Source of the DNA: Sphingomonas sp. ATCC 31555
GTDB taxonomy: Bacteria; Pseudomonadota; Alphaproteobacteria; Sphingomonadales; Sphingomonadaceae
Direction of reading: 5' to 3'
Assembly: GCF_000282895.1 (NCBI RefSeq)
Contig: NZ_ALBQ01000003.1
Coordinates: 62,001-126,000 of the forward strand
Length of the DNA: 64,000 nucleotides
Below the pieces are notes generated by a model that had not been told where the DNA came from, ran no database searches, and worked only from the letters and a program-made list of their open reading frames with translations. Made by a program: the position numbers and the translations under genes. Within the stretch, counting starts at the first letter, position 1. Each line of letters opens with the position of its first letter. Positions 1 through 7,815 of this stretch are shown in pieces.

Positions 1-73
1 AATCGACGATCATGCTGCGGGAATCAACCACTTCGTGTCGAAGAACTGGGCTGCTGCGTGGATATGCCGCCGG

Positions 74-2254
74 TCAGAGCTTCCACTGCACCTCGATACC
101 GCCTTGCCGCCCGCGGCCGATGGGCGCGTACCAATTGCCATCATTGCCGAATGCGAGGTTGCGGAACGCAAGACCGGTCGCGCGCCGCACATCCGTCAAA
201 TTCTCGACAAATCCCCGGATCGACCAGCGCGGCCCCGCATAGCCCAGTTGCAGACCGACCATCTGTGTCGCCGGCTGCACCGCGTCGCCCTTGCTTTCCA
301 GCGATTGCTTCCCCGTCAGGGCAAGCTCGGCGCGCGCGAACAGACCGCCGGGCAACTGGTATCGCGCCGCCAGATAGCCGTCATAGGCCGGGATCAGCTT
401 GACGCGCCGGCCGCGTACATTGGTCGTCGCATCGACCTGAAGGTTGCGGTAGCGGGCGTCGGCATAACCGAGATTGGCCGTCAGCGTGAGGCCGCCCAGC
501 GGCTCCGCCGCTGCTTCGACTTCAAAACCCTTGCTGTCGATCGATGCGGACGAACCGATATAGTCGGCGGATAGAATGCGGCCCGAAGCATCCGTCGCCA
601 CCTGGATTTCCTGCCAGTTGTTCGACCGGATGTAGAACGCCGCTGCGCCCAGCCGGAGGCGCCCATCCGGCGAGTGCCATTTTGCCCCGCCTTCCTGGCT
701 CCACAGTGTCTCCGATTGGTAGCGCAGCACGCTGTCGGGCAAATTGCCCTGCGCTGCCGTCAGGTTGAAGCCGCCGGGGATATAGCCCTTTGAGGCACTG
801 GCATAGACGGTGAGCTGCGGCGACGCGGTATAGCGGGCGGTGAAGCGCGGCAGCACTGCCTCGAAACTGCCGGCCAACGACGCATCGCGATAGGTGAACA
901 GGGTACCGTTGCCGAGATCGATCGAGCCCGCATTCTGCTGGGCGGTGCGCCGGGCATGATCGTAGCGCAGGCCCGCGCCGAGGCTCAGCTTCGGTGCGAA
1001 GTGCGGCGCCCATTCGGCCGATCCGAACACCCCCCAGTCGCGCGCCTGCGCATATTGGTGCGGCGATGGCTGATAGGAATCGAGCGTGCCTGGCCCCACG
1101 AACGTCGTCTGGAAGCGGTCGTCATTCTGCCGATACTGGGTGGCGCCGAGAATATAGGTGAACGGCTTGTCGGACGGCGAGGTGAAGCGCAGTTCGGCGT
1201 TCCAGAAATCGCGGTCCTTGAAATCCTGTCCGGCGGCGGTGGGCAGCGCGGTGAAGTCGAAATCGAGCCCCTTCGCGTCACTCTTGTAGCGACGATAGGA
1301 CAGCGCGGCATCGATCCGCCCATAGCCGAGCTGATAGCTGGCGCTCGCACCCGCCACGCGCTCGCGCTTGTCTGTCCGCTTCGGCGCATCCTGGATATAG
1401 CCGAACCGGGCCGCAGACTTCCCTTCGTTGAAGGCGGCACCATAGGTCTTGTTGTAGAGCGCCAGATCCAGCGGCACATATTCCTGATCGAACACACCGG
1501 GCGCGCGCGTGTTCAGGATATAGCCGGTCATATTGACGGTAAGCCGGTCCGAGGGTTCCCAGCGCAGGCGACCCTGCACGAAATCCTCCTCAATGCGGCC
1601 GCCGGGCTGGCCCGGCTGCTGGTTGCGCAGGAAGCTGTCGCCGCGCTGGACCTTGAACGCCACCGATCCCGTCAGCGTACCGCCCGCCAAGGGCCCGCCG
1701 ACAAAGCCGTCGGCGATGCCGTTCCAGCCATTGCCGAAGCGCATCCCCGTCATGCGCAGTTCCGCCGTCGTGCGATCGGTGGGCGCGCGCGTGTTGATGA
1801 CGATCAGGCCCGATTCGCTATTGGCGCCATAGAGCGTCGCCTGTGGCCCGCGCAGCACTTCGATCGATTCGACCTGGTTCAGCACCGCGTTCGAAAGCTC
1901 GCGGAACGGAATGCCGTCGATATAGACGGCGGCGCGATTGACGATGAACGGGTTCGATTCGATGCCGCGGATCGAAATGAACGTGCTGCCGAGCTGGCCG
2001 CTCTCGTTGAACTGCACGTTCGGCACGACGGCATCCAGCTGGCGAATGTCGCGGATGCGGGCTTCGTCCAGTGTCTCGCGCGTCAACACCGTCACAGAAG
2101 CGGGCGTGTCCTGAAGCCGCGTGTCGCGGCGCGTGCCGGTGACCACGATTTCATTCTGGCCGGGCGTCTGCCCAGGATCGTTTGCCGATTGCGCTTGAAC
2201 GACGGCAGGCATGGCACAGCCCGCGAGGATGCAGGCGAGACGAAAGGACGGCAT
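74..2254 (-). CDS. TonB-dependent outer-membrane receptor
   Basis: A 726-residue outer-membrane receptor for active uptake of an unknown ligand, powered by TonB/ExbBD. A signal peptide (about residues 1-22, cleaved near VQA-QS) is followed by a TonB box (NEIVVTG, about 35-41), a plug domain (residues about 45-155, with VESIEVLRGPQATLYG) and a 22-strand beta barrel ending in a terminal hydrophobic residue (VQWKL). The plug and barrel layout matches siderophore or small-metabolite receptors, but the ligand cannot be read from sequence. It is divergent from a damaged AraC-type regulator only about 60 bp away, the usual arrangement for a ligand-responsive receptor. The start at 2254 has a GGGGAG about 12 bases upstream that overlaps a small hairpin. 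Confidence 0.93.
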   Translation of the reverse strand: MPSFRLACILAGCAMPAVVQAQSANDPGQTPGQNEIVVTGTRRDTRLQDTPASVTVLTRETLDEARIRDIRQLDAVVPNVQFNESGQLGSTFISIRGIESNPFIVNRAAVYIDGIPFRELSNAVLNQVESIEVLRGPQATLYGANSESGLIVINTRAPTDRTTAELRMTGMRFGNGWNGIADGFVGGPLAGGTLTGSVAFKVQRGDSFLRNQQPGQPGGRIEEDFVQGRLRWEPSDRLTVNMTGYILNTRAPGVFDQEYVPLDLALYNKTYGAAFNEGKSAARFGYIQDAPKRTDKRERVAGASASYQLGYGRIDAALSYRRYKSDAKGLDFDFTALPTAAGQDFKDRDFWNAELRFTSPSDKPFTYILGATQYRQNDDRFQTTFVGPGTLDSYQPSPHQYAQARDWGVFGSAEWAPHFAPKLSLGAGLRYDHARRTAQQNAGSIDLGNGTLFTYRDASLAGSFEAVLPRFTARYTASPQLTVYASASKGYIPGGFNLTAAQGNLPDSVLRYQSETLWSQEGGAKWHSPDGRLRLGAAAFYIRSNNWQEIQVATDASGRILSADYIGSSASIDSKGFEVEAAAEPLGGLTLTANLGYADARYRNLQVDATTNVRGRRVKLIPAYDGYLAARYQLPGGLFARAELALTGKQSLESKGDAVQPATQMVGLQLGYAGPRWSIRGFVENLTDVRRATGLAFRNLAFGNDGNWYAPIGRGRQGGIEVQWKL

Positions 2255-2269
2255 GATGGATAAACGCTC

Positions 2270-2287
2270 CCCGGAATCTTTTCCGGG
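2270..2287 (-). promoter_or_regulatory. 5'-UTR hairpin overlapping the ribosome site of the first TonB receptor
   Basis: A perfect 7-bp stem (CCCGGAA / TTCCGGG) with a 4-base loop lies just before the receptor start. On the minus strand its second arm runs into the purine-rich GGGGAG that should serve as ribosome-binding site. Pairing could lower translation. Function is inference only. Confidence 0.3.
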
Positions 2288-2313
2288 CTGCGTAATAGTG
2301 TATCATCGCAGAC

Positions 2314-3194
2314 ATGCCGCTCCATTCCGAGACCGACCGCTCCAATCGGGGAAATAGCAGCTTGGCCGACAGCGATCGGGCAAGGATCGCCGGTGGTGCC
2401 CAGGATTCGGGCACGGTGCTGTCCTCGCCCGATGGCAGTGCGACGATCCTGCGTCGGCGCTATCCAGCGTTCGAGGGGCCGATCGCCAACGGCCCGCACC
2501 TGCGCATCGGCCTGTCCGTCAGCGGCAGCGCGCGGCTGGTACAGCATGTCGGTGGCGGGCGGCTGGAGGCAGCTGGCGGCGCGGTGCGATCGTCGTCACG
2601 CCGCCGGGCGGCACCGGGGAGGCCAGCAGTTCCCCCGTCGACATGATCGGGCTGGCGCTACTGCCTTCGCATTGGAATGCCGCCGCCGACATGGATTGGG
2701 ACGCGGTGTCGCACCGCTTCCACGCCGATCCGCTGCTCGCCTCGGTCCTCACCGCGCTCTGCTACGAAGCCGAGGCGCATGGCGCATCGACCGCCTTTTT
2801 CGAACATGGCGTGTCGCTGATCGTGAAGCGGCTGGCGGATTCGGTGCCGCCGGCGGCGGACGTCCGATCACCCCGCCCCTTATCTGCCCAGCGGCTTGCG
2901 CGCGTTCGCGCCTATGTCGATGCGCATTTGGGCGACGACCTTTCCGTGACACAGATGGCCGCGATTGCGGGGATGGATCCCAGCGGCTTCACCCGTGCGC
3001 TTCGCGCACGCACCGGCCTTGCGCCCTATCGCTGGCTGACGATGCTGCGAATGGAGCGGGCGGCAGTGCTTCTTGCCGCCGGCGCCAGCGTCATGGGGGC
3101 GGCAAACGCGGTTGGCTATGCCAATGCCGGCAAGTTCGCGGCCGCGTTTCGTCGGATTACGGGAATGCCGCCCTCCGACTGGCGACCGCGATAG
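2314..3194 (+). pseudogene. AraC-family regulator with a frameshift
   Basis: An AraC/XylS-type transcription factor divergent from the TonB receptor, whose expression it would be expected to control. The N-terminal sensing half reads in one frame from ATG 2314 to about 2571 (ending ...HVGGGRLEAA). From about 2574 the continuation is in another frame (WRRGAIVVTPPGG...), leading to ATG 2643 and on to the stop at 3194. The C-terminal half carries both helix-turn-helix motifs (LSVTQMAAIAGMDPSGFTRA and the second helix GAANAVGYANAGKFAAAFRR). The switch equals loss of one base (or gain of two) around 2563-2577, with no homopolymer there. The downstream part alone could still make a DNA-binding domain from ATG 2643. 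A sequencing error is the main alternative. Confidence 0.8.
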
Positions 3195-3247
3195 CCCGGG
3201 CAGCTGTGCAACCCCGCCCCGCGCACGCCAGATCGCCTTTGTTCGCG

Positions 3248-5380
3248 TTACTCCCCGCCCAGACCCCTATTGCGCAGCAGTGCCTCCGGCGTCGGCATCC
3301 GCCCGCGAAATGCGGTGTAGCTCTCCGCCGGATCGCGGGTGTTGCCGCGTTCCAGCACCTCGCGGCGCAGCTTCGCCGCCAGTGCCGGATCATAGATGTT
3401 GCCCGCTTCCTTGAACGCCTGGAACCCGTCGGCGTCCATAACCTCGGCCCAGGTATAGGCGTAATAGCCGGCCGAATAGCCGCCGTCGAAGATGTGGCTG
3501 AAATGGGCAAGGCGGTGGCGCATTCCCACTTCCTCGGGCACGCCGAGCGCTTTCAGCTCCGCTGCTTCCCAGGCGCGCGCATCGAAATTGGCGGGCAGGC
3601 TGGTCAGCGCATGCAGCCGCATGTCGAGGATTGCGGAGGACAGCTGCTGCACCGTCAGATAGCCCTGATTGAAGGTCCGCGACGTGAGCAGTGCCTGCAA
3701 CATCGCTTCCGGCATCGGTTCGCCGGCTGCGTTGCGGGCATATTTGCGCAGCGTCTCCGGCTCGGTCACCCAATGCTCATAGACCTGGCTCGGGAATTCG
3801 ACGAAGTCGCGCGATACCGCCGTGCCGGACAGGCTGGGGTAGCGCACCTTGCTGAGCAAGCCGTGCAGGCCATGGCCGAATTCGTGGAACAGCGTCCGCG
3901 CCTCGTCGACCGAGATCTGCGCCGGCTGGCCGGGTGCGGGCGGAACGATATTCTGGTTGTTCACGACGATCGGCAGTTCGCCGAACAGGGTGTTCTGGTC
4001 GCGCAGGCTGTTCATCCACGCGCCCGGCCGCTTGGTTGGCCGCGCGAACCAGTCGGCGTAGAACAGGCCGATCGTGCGCCCGTCCGCCTCGCGCAATTCC
4101 CACACCCGCACGCCCTTGGCATAGACGGGCACGTCCTTCCGTTCGTGCGCGGTGATGCCATAAAGTTTGTTGGTGGTATCGAACAGCGCCGCGACCATGT
4201 TGTCGAGCAGCAGATACTGCTTCACCGCCCCCTCATCGAGTGCGAAGCGTTGCTTGCGTACCTGCTCGGCATAATAGCGCCAGTCCCAGGGCTCGACCTT
4301 GGTGATGCCGTCCTTGGCGGCATATGCGGCGATGTCGCGCAGCTCTTCCTTGGCCCTGACAAGCGCCGGGCGATAGACGCGCATCAGCAGCTCGGTCGCG
4401 GCGGCCGGGGTCTTGGCCATCTGATCCTGCAGGACGAACGCGGCATGGCTTTCCGCGCCGAGCAGCTTGGCGCGCTCGATGCGGAGCGCGACCATCCGGG
4501 CGATGATCGCATTGGTATCGTTGGCGTTACCATTGTCGCCGCGCATCACGAACGCACGCCAGATCTTTTCGCGCGCGGCGCGGTTGGGCGCGGCGGTAAG
4601 GAACGGCTCGGCGGCAGAGCGCGTCGCCGGGAACAGGAAGCTGCCGGCGTGCCCGGCGGCTTCGGCCGCCATCGCGGCGGCGCTGCGCTGATCTTCAGGC
4701 AGGCCGGCGACCTCGGCGGCGCTGAGCAACACGCTGCCGGCCTTCTGATCGGCGAGCAGCTTCTGGCCGAAATCGACGCCCAGCGTCGCCAGTTCCTCGT
4801 TGATCGCGGCGACGCGGGTCCGCTGCGCCGGGTTCAGCGCGGCACCCGCACGGACAAACCGGCTGTGCGTCTCCTGCAGCAACCGCGCCTGCTCAGGGGA
4901 AAGCTGCAAGGTCGCGCGTGCCTTCCACAGCGTATCGACGCGGCCGAACAGCTTCGGATCCAGCAGCGTCTCATTGCTCAGCCGCGTCAGTTTGGGCGTG
5001 ATCCGTTCCTCGACACCCTGGATCGCGTCGGTGGCATCGGCGGAAGCGACATTGAAGAAGGTGCTCGCAATGCGCCCCAGCGGCCGTCCCGCGCCTTCCA
5101 TCGCCTCGATCGTGTTGGCGAAGCTGGGCGCGGCGGGATTGTCGGCGATCCGCCGATAGTCTGTCCGTGCCTCGGCGAGCGCGGCGTCGAATGCCGGCTC
5201 ATATTGTTCAGGGCGGATTCGGTCATAGGGCGGAACCCCGTCCGGCGTGGTCCAGCGCGCGAGCAAGGGGTTGGCGGTCTGGTCTGGGGCCGCGCGAGGC
5301 GTTTGCGCTGCGGCGGCGTCGGGAAGCGGGGATGCCAGCATGGTGACCAGCACGGTACAGGCAAGCAGGGGTGTTCGCAC
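3248..5380 (-). CDS. dcp: M3-family peptidyl-dipeptidase (Dcp-like), exported
   Basis: A zinc metallopeptidase of family M3 (thimet oligopeptidase/Dcp), predicted to trim dipeptides from the C-terminus of short peptides in the periplasm. GTG 5380 is chosen as start because AGGA lies 8 bases upstream, it begins a clear signal peptide (RTPLLACTVLVTMLASPLPDA), and the paralogue at 57262 starts at the equivalent GTG. The zinc motif HEFGHGLHGLLS is present with the downstream metal-binding glutamate region (EFPSQVYEHW). Length (710 residues) is normal for the family. A second copy with the same architecture, by eye well over 80% identical, lies about 52 kb away on the other strand. Confidence 0.95.
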   Translation of the reverse strand: MRTPLLACTVLVTMLASPLPDAAAAQTPRAAPDQTANPLLARWTTPDGVPPYDRIRPEQYEPAFDAALAEARTDYRRIADNPAAPSFANTIEAMEGAGRPLGRIASTFFNVASADATDAIQGVEERITPKLTRLSNETLLDPKLFGRVDTLWKARATLQLSPEQARLLQETHSRFVRAGAALNPAQRTRVAAINEELATLGVDFGQKLLADQKAGSVLLSAAEVAGLPEDQRSAAAMAAEAAGHAGSFLFPATRSAAEPFLTAAPNRAAREKIWRAFVMRGDNGNANDTNAIIARMVALRIERAKLLGAESHAAFVLQDQMAKTPAAATELLMRVYRPALVRAKEELRDIAAYAAKDGITKVEPWDWRYYAEQVRKQRFALDEGAVKQYLLLDNMVAALFDTTNKLYGITAHERKDVPVYAKGVRVWELREADGRTIGLFYADWFARPTKRPGAWMNSLRDQNTLFGELPIVVNNQNIVPPAPGQPAQISVDEARTLFHEFGHGLHGLLSKVRYPSLSGTAVSRDFVEFPSQVYEHWVTEPETLRKYARNAAGEPMPEAMLQALLTSRTFNQGYLTVQQLSSAILDMRLHALTSLPANFDARAWEAAELKALGVPEEVGMRHRLAHFSHIFDGGYSAGYYAYTWAEVMDADGFQAFKEAGNIYDPALAAKLRREVLERGNTRDPAESYTAFRGRMPTPEALLRNRGLGGE

Positions 5381-5443
5381 GGTGTATTTCCTATTCAACG
5401 TCTTGGGCGCGGCCGCCGGTGCCAGGACTTGCGGCAAGCGTGG

Positions 5444-5866
5444 CTATTGCAATGTGGTGGCGCATTCGGCGCAGCGGCCATGGCTCTCGATGATGAGCCG
5501 GGCAGGCCTGAAACCCAGCCGCTGCGCTTGGGCGGCCAGTTGCGCGGGGAGTTCGGGGCAGGGCAGCAGTTGGATCGCATGGCAGCCATCGCAGATCAGG
5601 CACATGTCGAACGGCGCGCGCCAGAGCATATAAGCGGCCAGCGTTTCGACGCGGAACACCCGCCCCTGCGCCATCAGCCGCGCCAATACGCGGTAGACCT
5701 GGGTGGGCGCGATCGGATGCCCCTCGGCGGTGCAGCGGTGGACGATGTCATAGGCGCTGATCGGCCGGTTGGCGCCTGTAAGCAACGCCACCACGCGCGC
5801 CTCGGCAACGCCGGGGGCCCTGCGGGGCGCCGCAGCGCCACTCGCTGCATGTGCCGGGGCGCGCAT
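5444..5866 (-). CDS. zur: Fur-family zinc-uptake regulator (Zur-like)
   Basis: A 140-residue Fur-superfamily repressor, most likely Zur, which binds DNA when loaded with zinc. The N-terminal winged helix (about residues 20-80, ISAYDIVHRCTAEGHPIAPTQVYRVLARL) is followed by a dimerisation domain with two C-x2-C pairs (CLICDGC and RCAEC) that normally hold the structural zinc. ATG 5866 follows the stop of the upstream MerC-like gene by two bases, so the two are co-transcribed. A Zur-box-like inverted repeat lies upstream of that operon at 6315-6332, implying autoregulation. Fur or Mur identity is less likely: Zur proteins of this group have this short form and this neighbour. Confidence 0.85.
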   Translation of the reverse strand: MRAPAHAASGAAAPRRAPGVAEARVVALLTGANRPISAYDIVHRCTAEGHPIAPTQVYRVLARLMAQGRVFRVETLAAYMLWRAPFDMCLICDGCHAIQLLPCPELPAQLAAQAQRLGFRPARLIIESHGRCAECATTLQ

Positions 5867-5868
5867 CG

Positions 5869-6273
5869 TCACCGCTTCACCGCATGGGGGCCGTCGCCAT
5901 GCCGAAGCGCGCGCCAGTTGAGCGCATGGCCAAGCGCCAGCGCCAGGGCGCCGGGCACGGTCAGCGCGGTTTCCATCGCTTCGGTCGGGGCGGCGAGTGC
6001 GCCGAATGCCAGCAGCGCAATCCCCGGAACCACGATCATCACCGGCCTGCTCTGGCGATGGCGGCGATAGCCGGCAGCCAGCGCGATCGTGCTGGCCGGT
6101 ATCGCAAGCGCAAGCGCCCACAAGTGGAATTGCTCCGGCACCGCCAGATAGGCCGCCAGCACGGGAAGCAGGAGGATCAGCATCGGCAGCACGAGGCAGT
6201 GCACCAGGCAGAGCAGCGAGAGTCCGAGCGCGAGCGCGTCGTACAGATATTGTCGTCGCACTGCCTGCGTCAT
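5869..6273 (-). CDS. MerC-domain membrane protein
   Basis: A 134-residue inner-membrane protein of the MerC family (the mercury and metal transporter family of four-helix proteins). Four hydrophobic segments are visible (about residues 12-45, 50-68, 77-92 and 100-118), and the family hallmark LVHCLVLPML carries a cysteine-bearing first helix (LSLLCLVHC). It is the first gene of a two-gene operon with the Zur-like regulator, so a role in zinc or related metal handling is more likely than mercury resistance; no mer genes are near. Control by the Zur-box at 6315-6332, about 45 bases upstream of the start, is inferred. Confidence 0.82.
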   Translation of the reverse strand: MTQAVRRQYLYDALALGLSLLCLVHCLVLPMLILLLPVLAAYLAVPEQFHLWALALAIPASTIALAAGYRRHRQSRPVMIVVPGIALLAFGALAAPTEAMETALTVPGALALALGHALNWRALRHGDGPHAVKR

Positions 6274-6314
6274 GCCTTACTCCATCCAACGCTGGACACC
6301 GAGGTGCCTGCGTG

Positions 6315-6332
6315 GCAATGATATAACATCAC
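6315..6332. promoter_or_regulatory. Zur-box-like inverted repeat
   Basis: The 18-base sequence GCAATGATATAACATCAC is an imperfect palindrome around the core TGATATAACA. It closely resembles the alphaproteobacterial Zur operator core TGTTATAACA. It lies between the merC-like/zur operon and the divergent superoxide dismutase gene, closest to merC. Confidence 0.7.
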
Positions 6333-6551
6333 CATCGCGTCAAGTGGCCTTCCCACCTATTGGCGTCCGACCAAGGAAGAAAGCACGTTGTTCCAGCTAC
6401 ATCGCTGTCGGGATGCAGCCCGGCCACCCCGGTCTTCCCTCTTCGCGCGGAACGATCTTTCTTTGAGCGCGCGGTCGACGCCAAATCCGCGTGCCACCCG
6501 TTTCGGTCGTGTGCCGACCCGTCCCACCCCAGCCATAACCAGGAGGAACCC

Positions 6552-7259
6552 ATGAAGCGCATTGTCCTATCGCTTGCGTTTGCGAGCCTTGCCGCCGCCC
6601 CGTCGCTCGCTCTCGCACAGGCGACGCCCGCGCCCGCCGCCTTCACGCTGCCGGCGCTGCCCTATGCCGCCGACGCGCTGGAACCGGCGATCGATGCGCA
6701 GACGATGACGATCCACCACGACAAGCACCACCAGGCCTATGTCGATGCGCTGAACAAGGCAGTTGCCGCCGATGCTGCGCTGGCTGGCCAGTCGCTAGAG
6801 CAACTGGTCGCCAGGGCGGGCACGCTGCCGGCGGTCGTGCGCAACAATGCCGGCGGGCATTGGAACCACAGCTTCTTCTGGAAGACGATGGCGTCGCCCG
6901 CGCAGGCTGGCGCGCCCTCGCCGGCGCTGGCGACCGCGATTGCCGGCAGCTTTGGCTCGCTCGACACGTTCAAGGCCGCGTTCAAGGAGGCAGGTACCAA
7001 GCGCTTCGGCTCGGGCTGGGTCTGGCTGATCGTGGGCGCGGACGGCAAGCTGGCCATTACCTCCACCCCCAACCAGGACAATCCGTTGATGGACGTGGCC
7101 GAAGCCAAGGGCACGCCGATCCTCGGCAACGACGTGTGGGAGCATGCCTATTATCTGAAGTACCAGAACCGCCGCGGCGATTATCTCGACGGCTGGTGGC
7201 AGGTGGTGAACTGGGCCGAAGTCTCCCGCCGCTACGCGCAAGCAACGGCAAAGCGCTAA
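6552..7259 (+). CDS. sodA: Exported Fe/Mn-family superoxide dismutase (Mn-type)
   Basis: A 235-residue superoxide dismutase that converts superoxide to oxygen and peroxide. The start is ATG 6552 behind a strong AGGAGGA; it opens a signal peptide ending near ALAQA, so the enzyme is periplasmic. Metal ligands are visible: His in [12 protein letters not shown], His in [10 protein letters not shown], and Asp/His in [16 protein letters not shown]. The second-shell glutamine sits in the C-terminal domain ([10 protein letters not shown]) with Gly in the N-terminal half (NNAGGHW), the pattern of Mn rather than Fe enzymes. It is divergent from the Zur/MerC operon, with about 280 bp between; shared metal control is possible but not shown. 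Confidence 0.94.
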   Translation: MKRIVLSLAFASLAAAPSLALAQATPAPAAFTLPALPYAADALEPAIDAQTMTIHHDKHHQAYVDALNKAVAADAALAGQSLEQLVARAGTLPAVVRNNAGGHWNHSFFWKTMASPAQAGAPSPALATAIAGSFGSLDTFKAAFKEAGTKRFGSGWVWLIVGADGKLAITSTPNQDNPLMDVAEAKGTPILGNDVWEHAYYLKYQNRRGDYLDGWWQVVNWAEVSRRYAQATAKR

Positions 7260-7263
7260 GACG

Positions 7264-7633
7264 ATGGCATAGCCGATCCAGACCGCCGCCTATTGGGACG
7301 AAACGGCCGACACCTACATCCTCGGCGCGGAACCGTTCACGGCGCAGTTCTGCCGTGACGCGGTGGCGCTCGCCGATATCGGGCAGGGCATGACCTTGCT
7401 CGATATCGCCACCGGCCCGGGCGCGCTTGCCCTGGCGGCGGCCAATCCTGGCGAACGAAAGCCCGATGATCGGCGCCAACCCGTTGATTAGCGGGCGGGG
7501 GGATAGCGAAAGGCGTGCCGTGGTGGGCGAAGCAGCAAACATGCTCGGGCAATGGCGGGACGGTGACTGGATCCGGATTCCGGGAACGGCGCATCTGGCG
7601 GTTGCCGCTAAGCCGGAAGCATCTGCCGGGTAG
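7264..7633 (+). pseudogene. SAM-dependent methyltransferase remnant with internal deletion
   Basis: Two pieces of one methyltransferase remain in different frames. The N-terminal piece (about 7273-7491, with a stop at 7270-7272 right after a would-be ATG) reads QTAAYWDETADTYILGAEPF and carries the SAM-binding motif I (LLDIATGPGALALAAA) before ending in unrelated codons. The C-terminal piece, one frame over, ends at 7633 with QWRDGDWIRIPGTAHLAVAA, a typical last segment of such enzymes. The roughly 150 residues of catalytic core expected between them are missing. It follows the superoxide dismutase with no promoter. No product is expected. Confidence 0.75.
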
Positions 7634-7781
7634 ATTAGCGGCCCGGGCTGGACGCGCTCTCGCGACCGGTCACACTTTGCCCGGTTCGATCGCGTCGGCT
7701 TGCCCCGTCGGGCAGTCGGACGTGAAAATGCGCGCGATTCCAAGTCCCTTGCGCGATTGCTCCCAGTGACTTACGGGGGAC

Positions 7782-7794
7782 GTTATACCGTAAC
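7782..7794. promoter_or_regulatory. GTTA-N5-TAAC inverted repeat before TonB receptor (possible second Zur site)
   Basis: GTTATACCGTAAC has perfect 4-base arms and the left half GTTATA matches a Zur half-site; the right half matches only at TAAC. It lies 22 bases upstream of ATG 7816, overlapping the likely promoter. Assignment to Zur is inference. Confidence 0.35.
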
Positions 7795-7815
7795 ACGGTT
7801 GCAATAGGGGGAAGA

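Noticed and set aside
1..73. End of another gene at the left edge.
   Set aside because: The 73 bases before the first receptor stop show no recognisable coding end; too short to judge.
2563..2577. Programmed frameshifting in the AraC gene.
   Set aside because: No slippery heptamer and no downstream pseudoknot were seen; AraC proteins are not known to use it.
2393..6070. A very long open frame (over 1200 codons) on the plus strand opposite the M3 peptidase and the Zur/MerC genes.
   Set aside because: It is a high-GC antisense shadow: arginine- and glycine-rich, without a domain, and it spans three well-supported genes.
5869..6273. Mercury-resistance function for the MerC-domain protein.
   Set aside because: No merR, merA, merT or merP nearby; the link to Zur and the Zur box favour zinc-related control.
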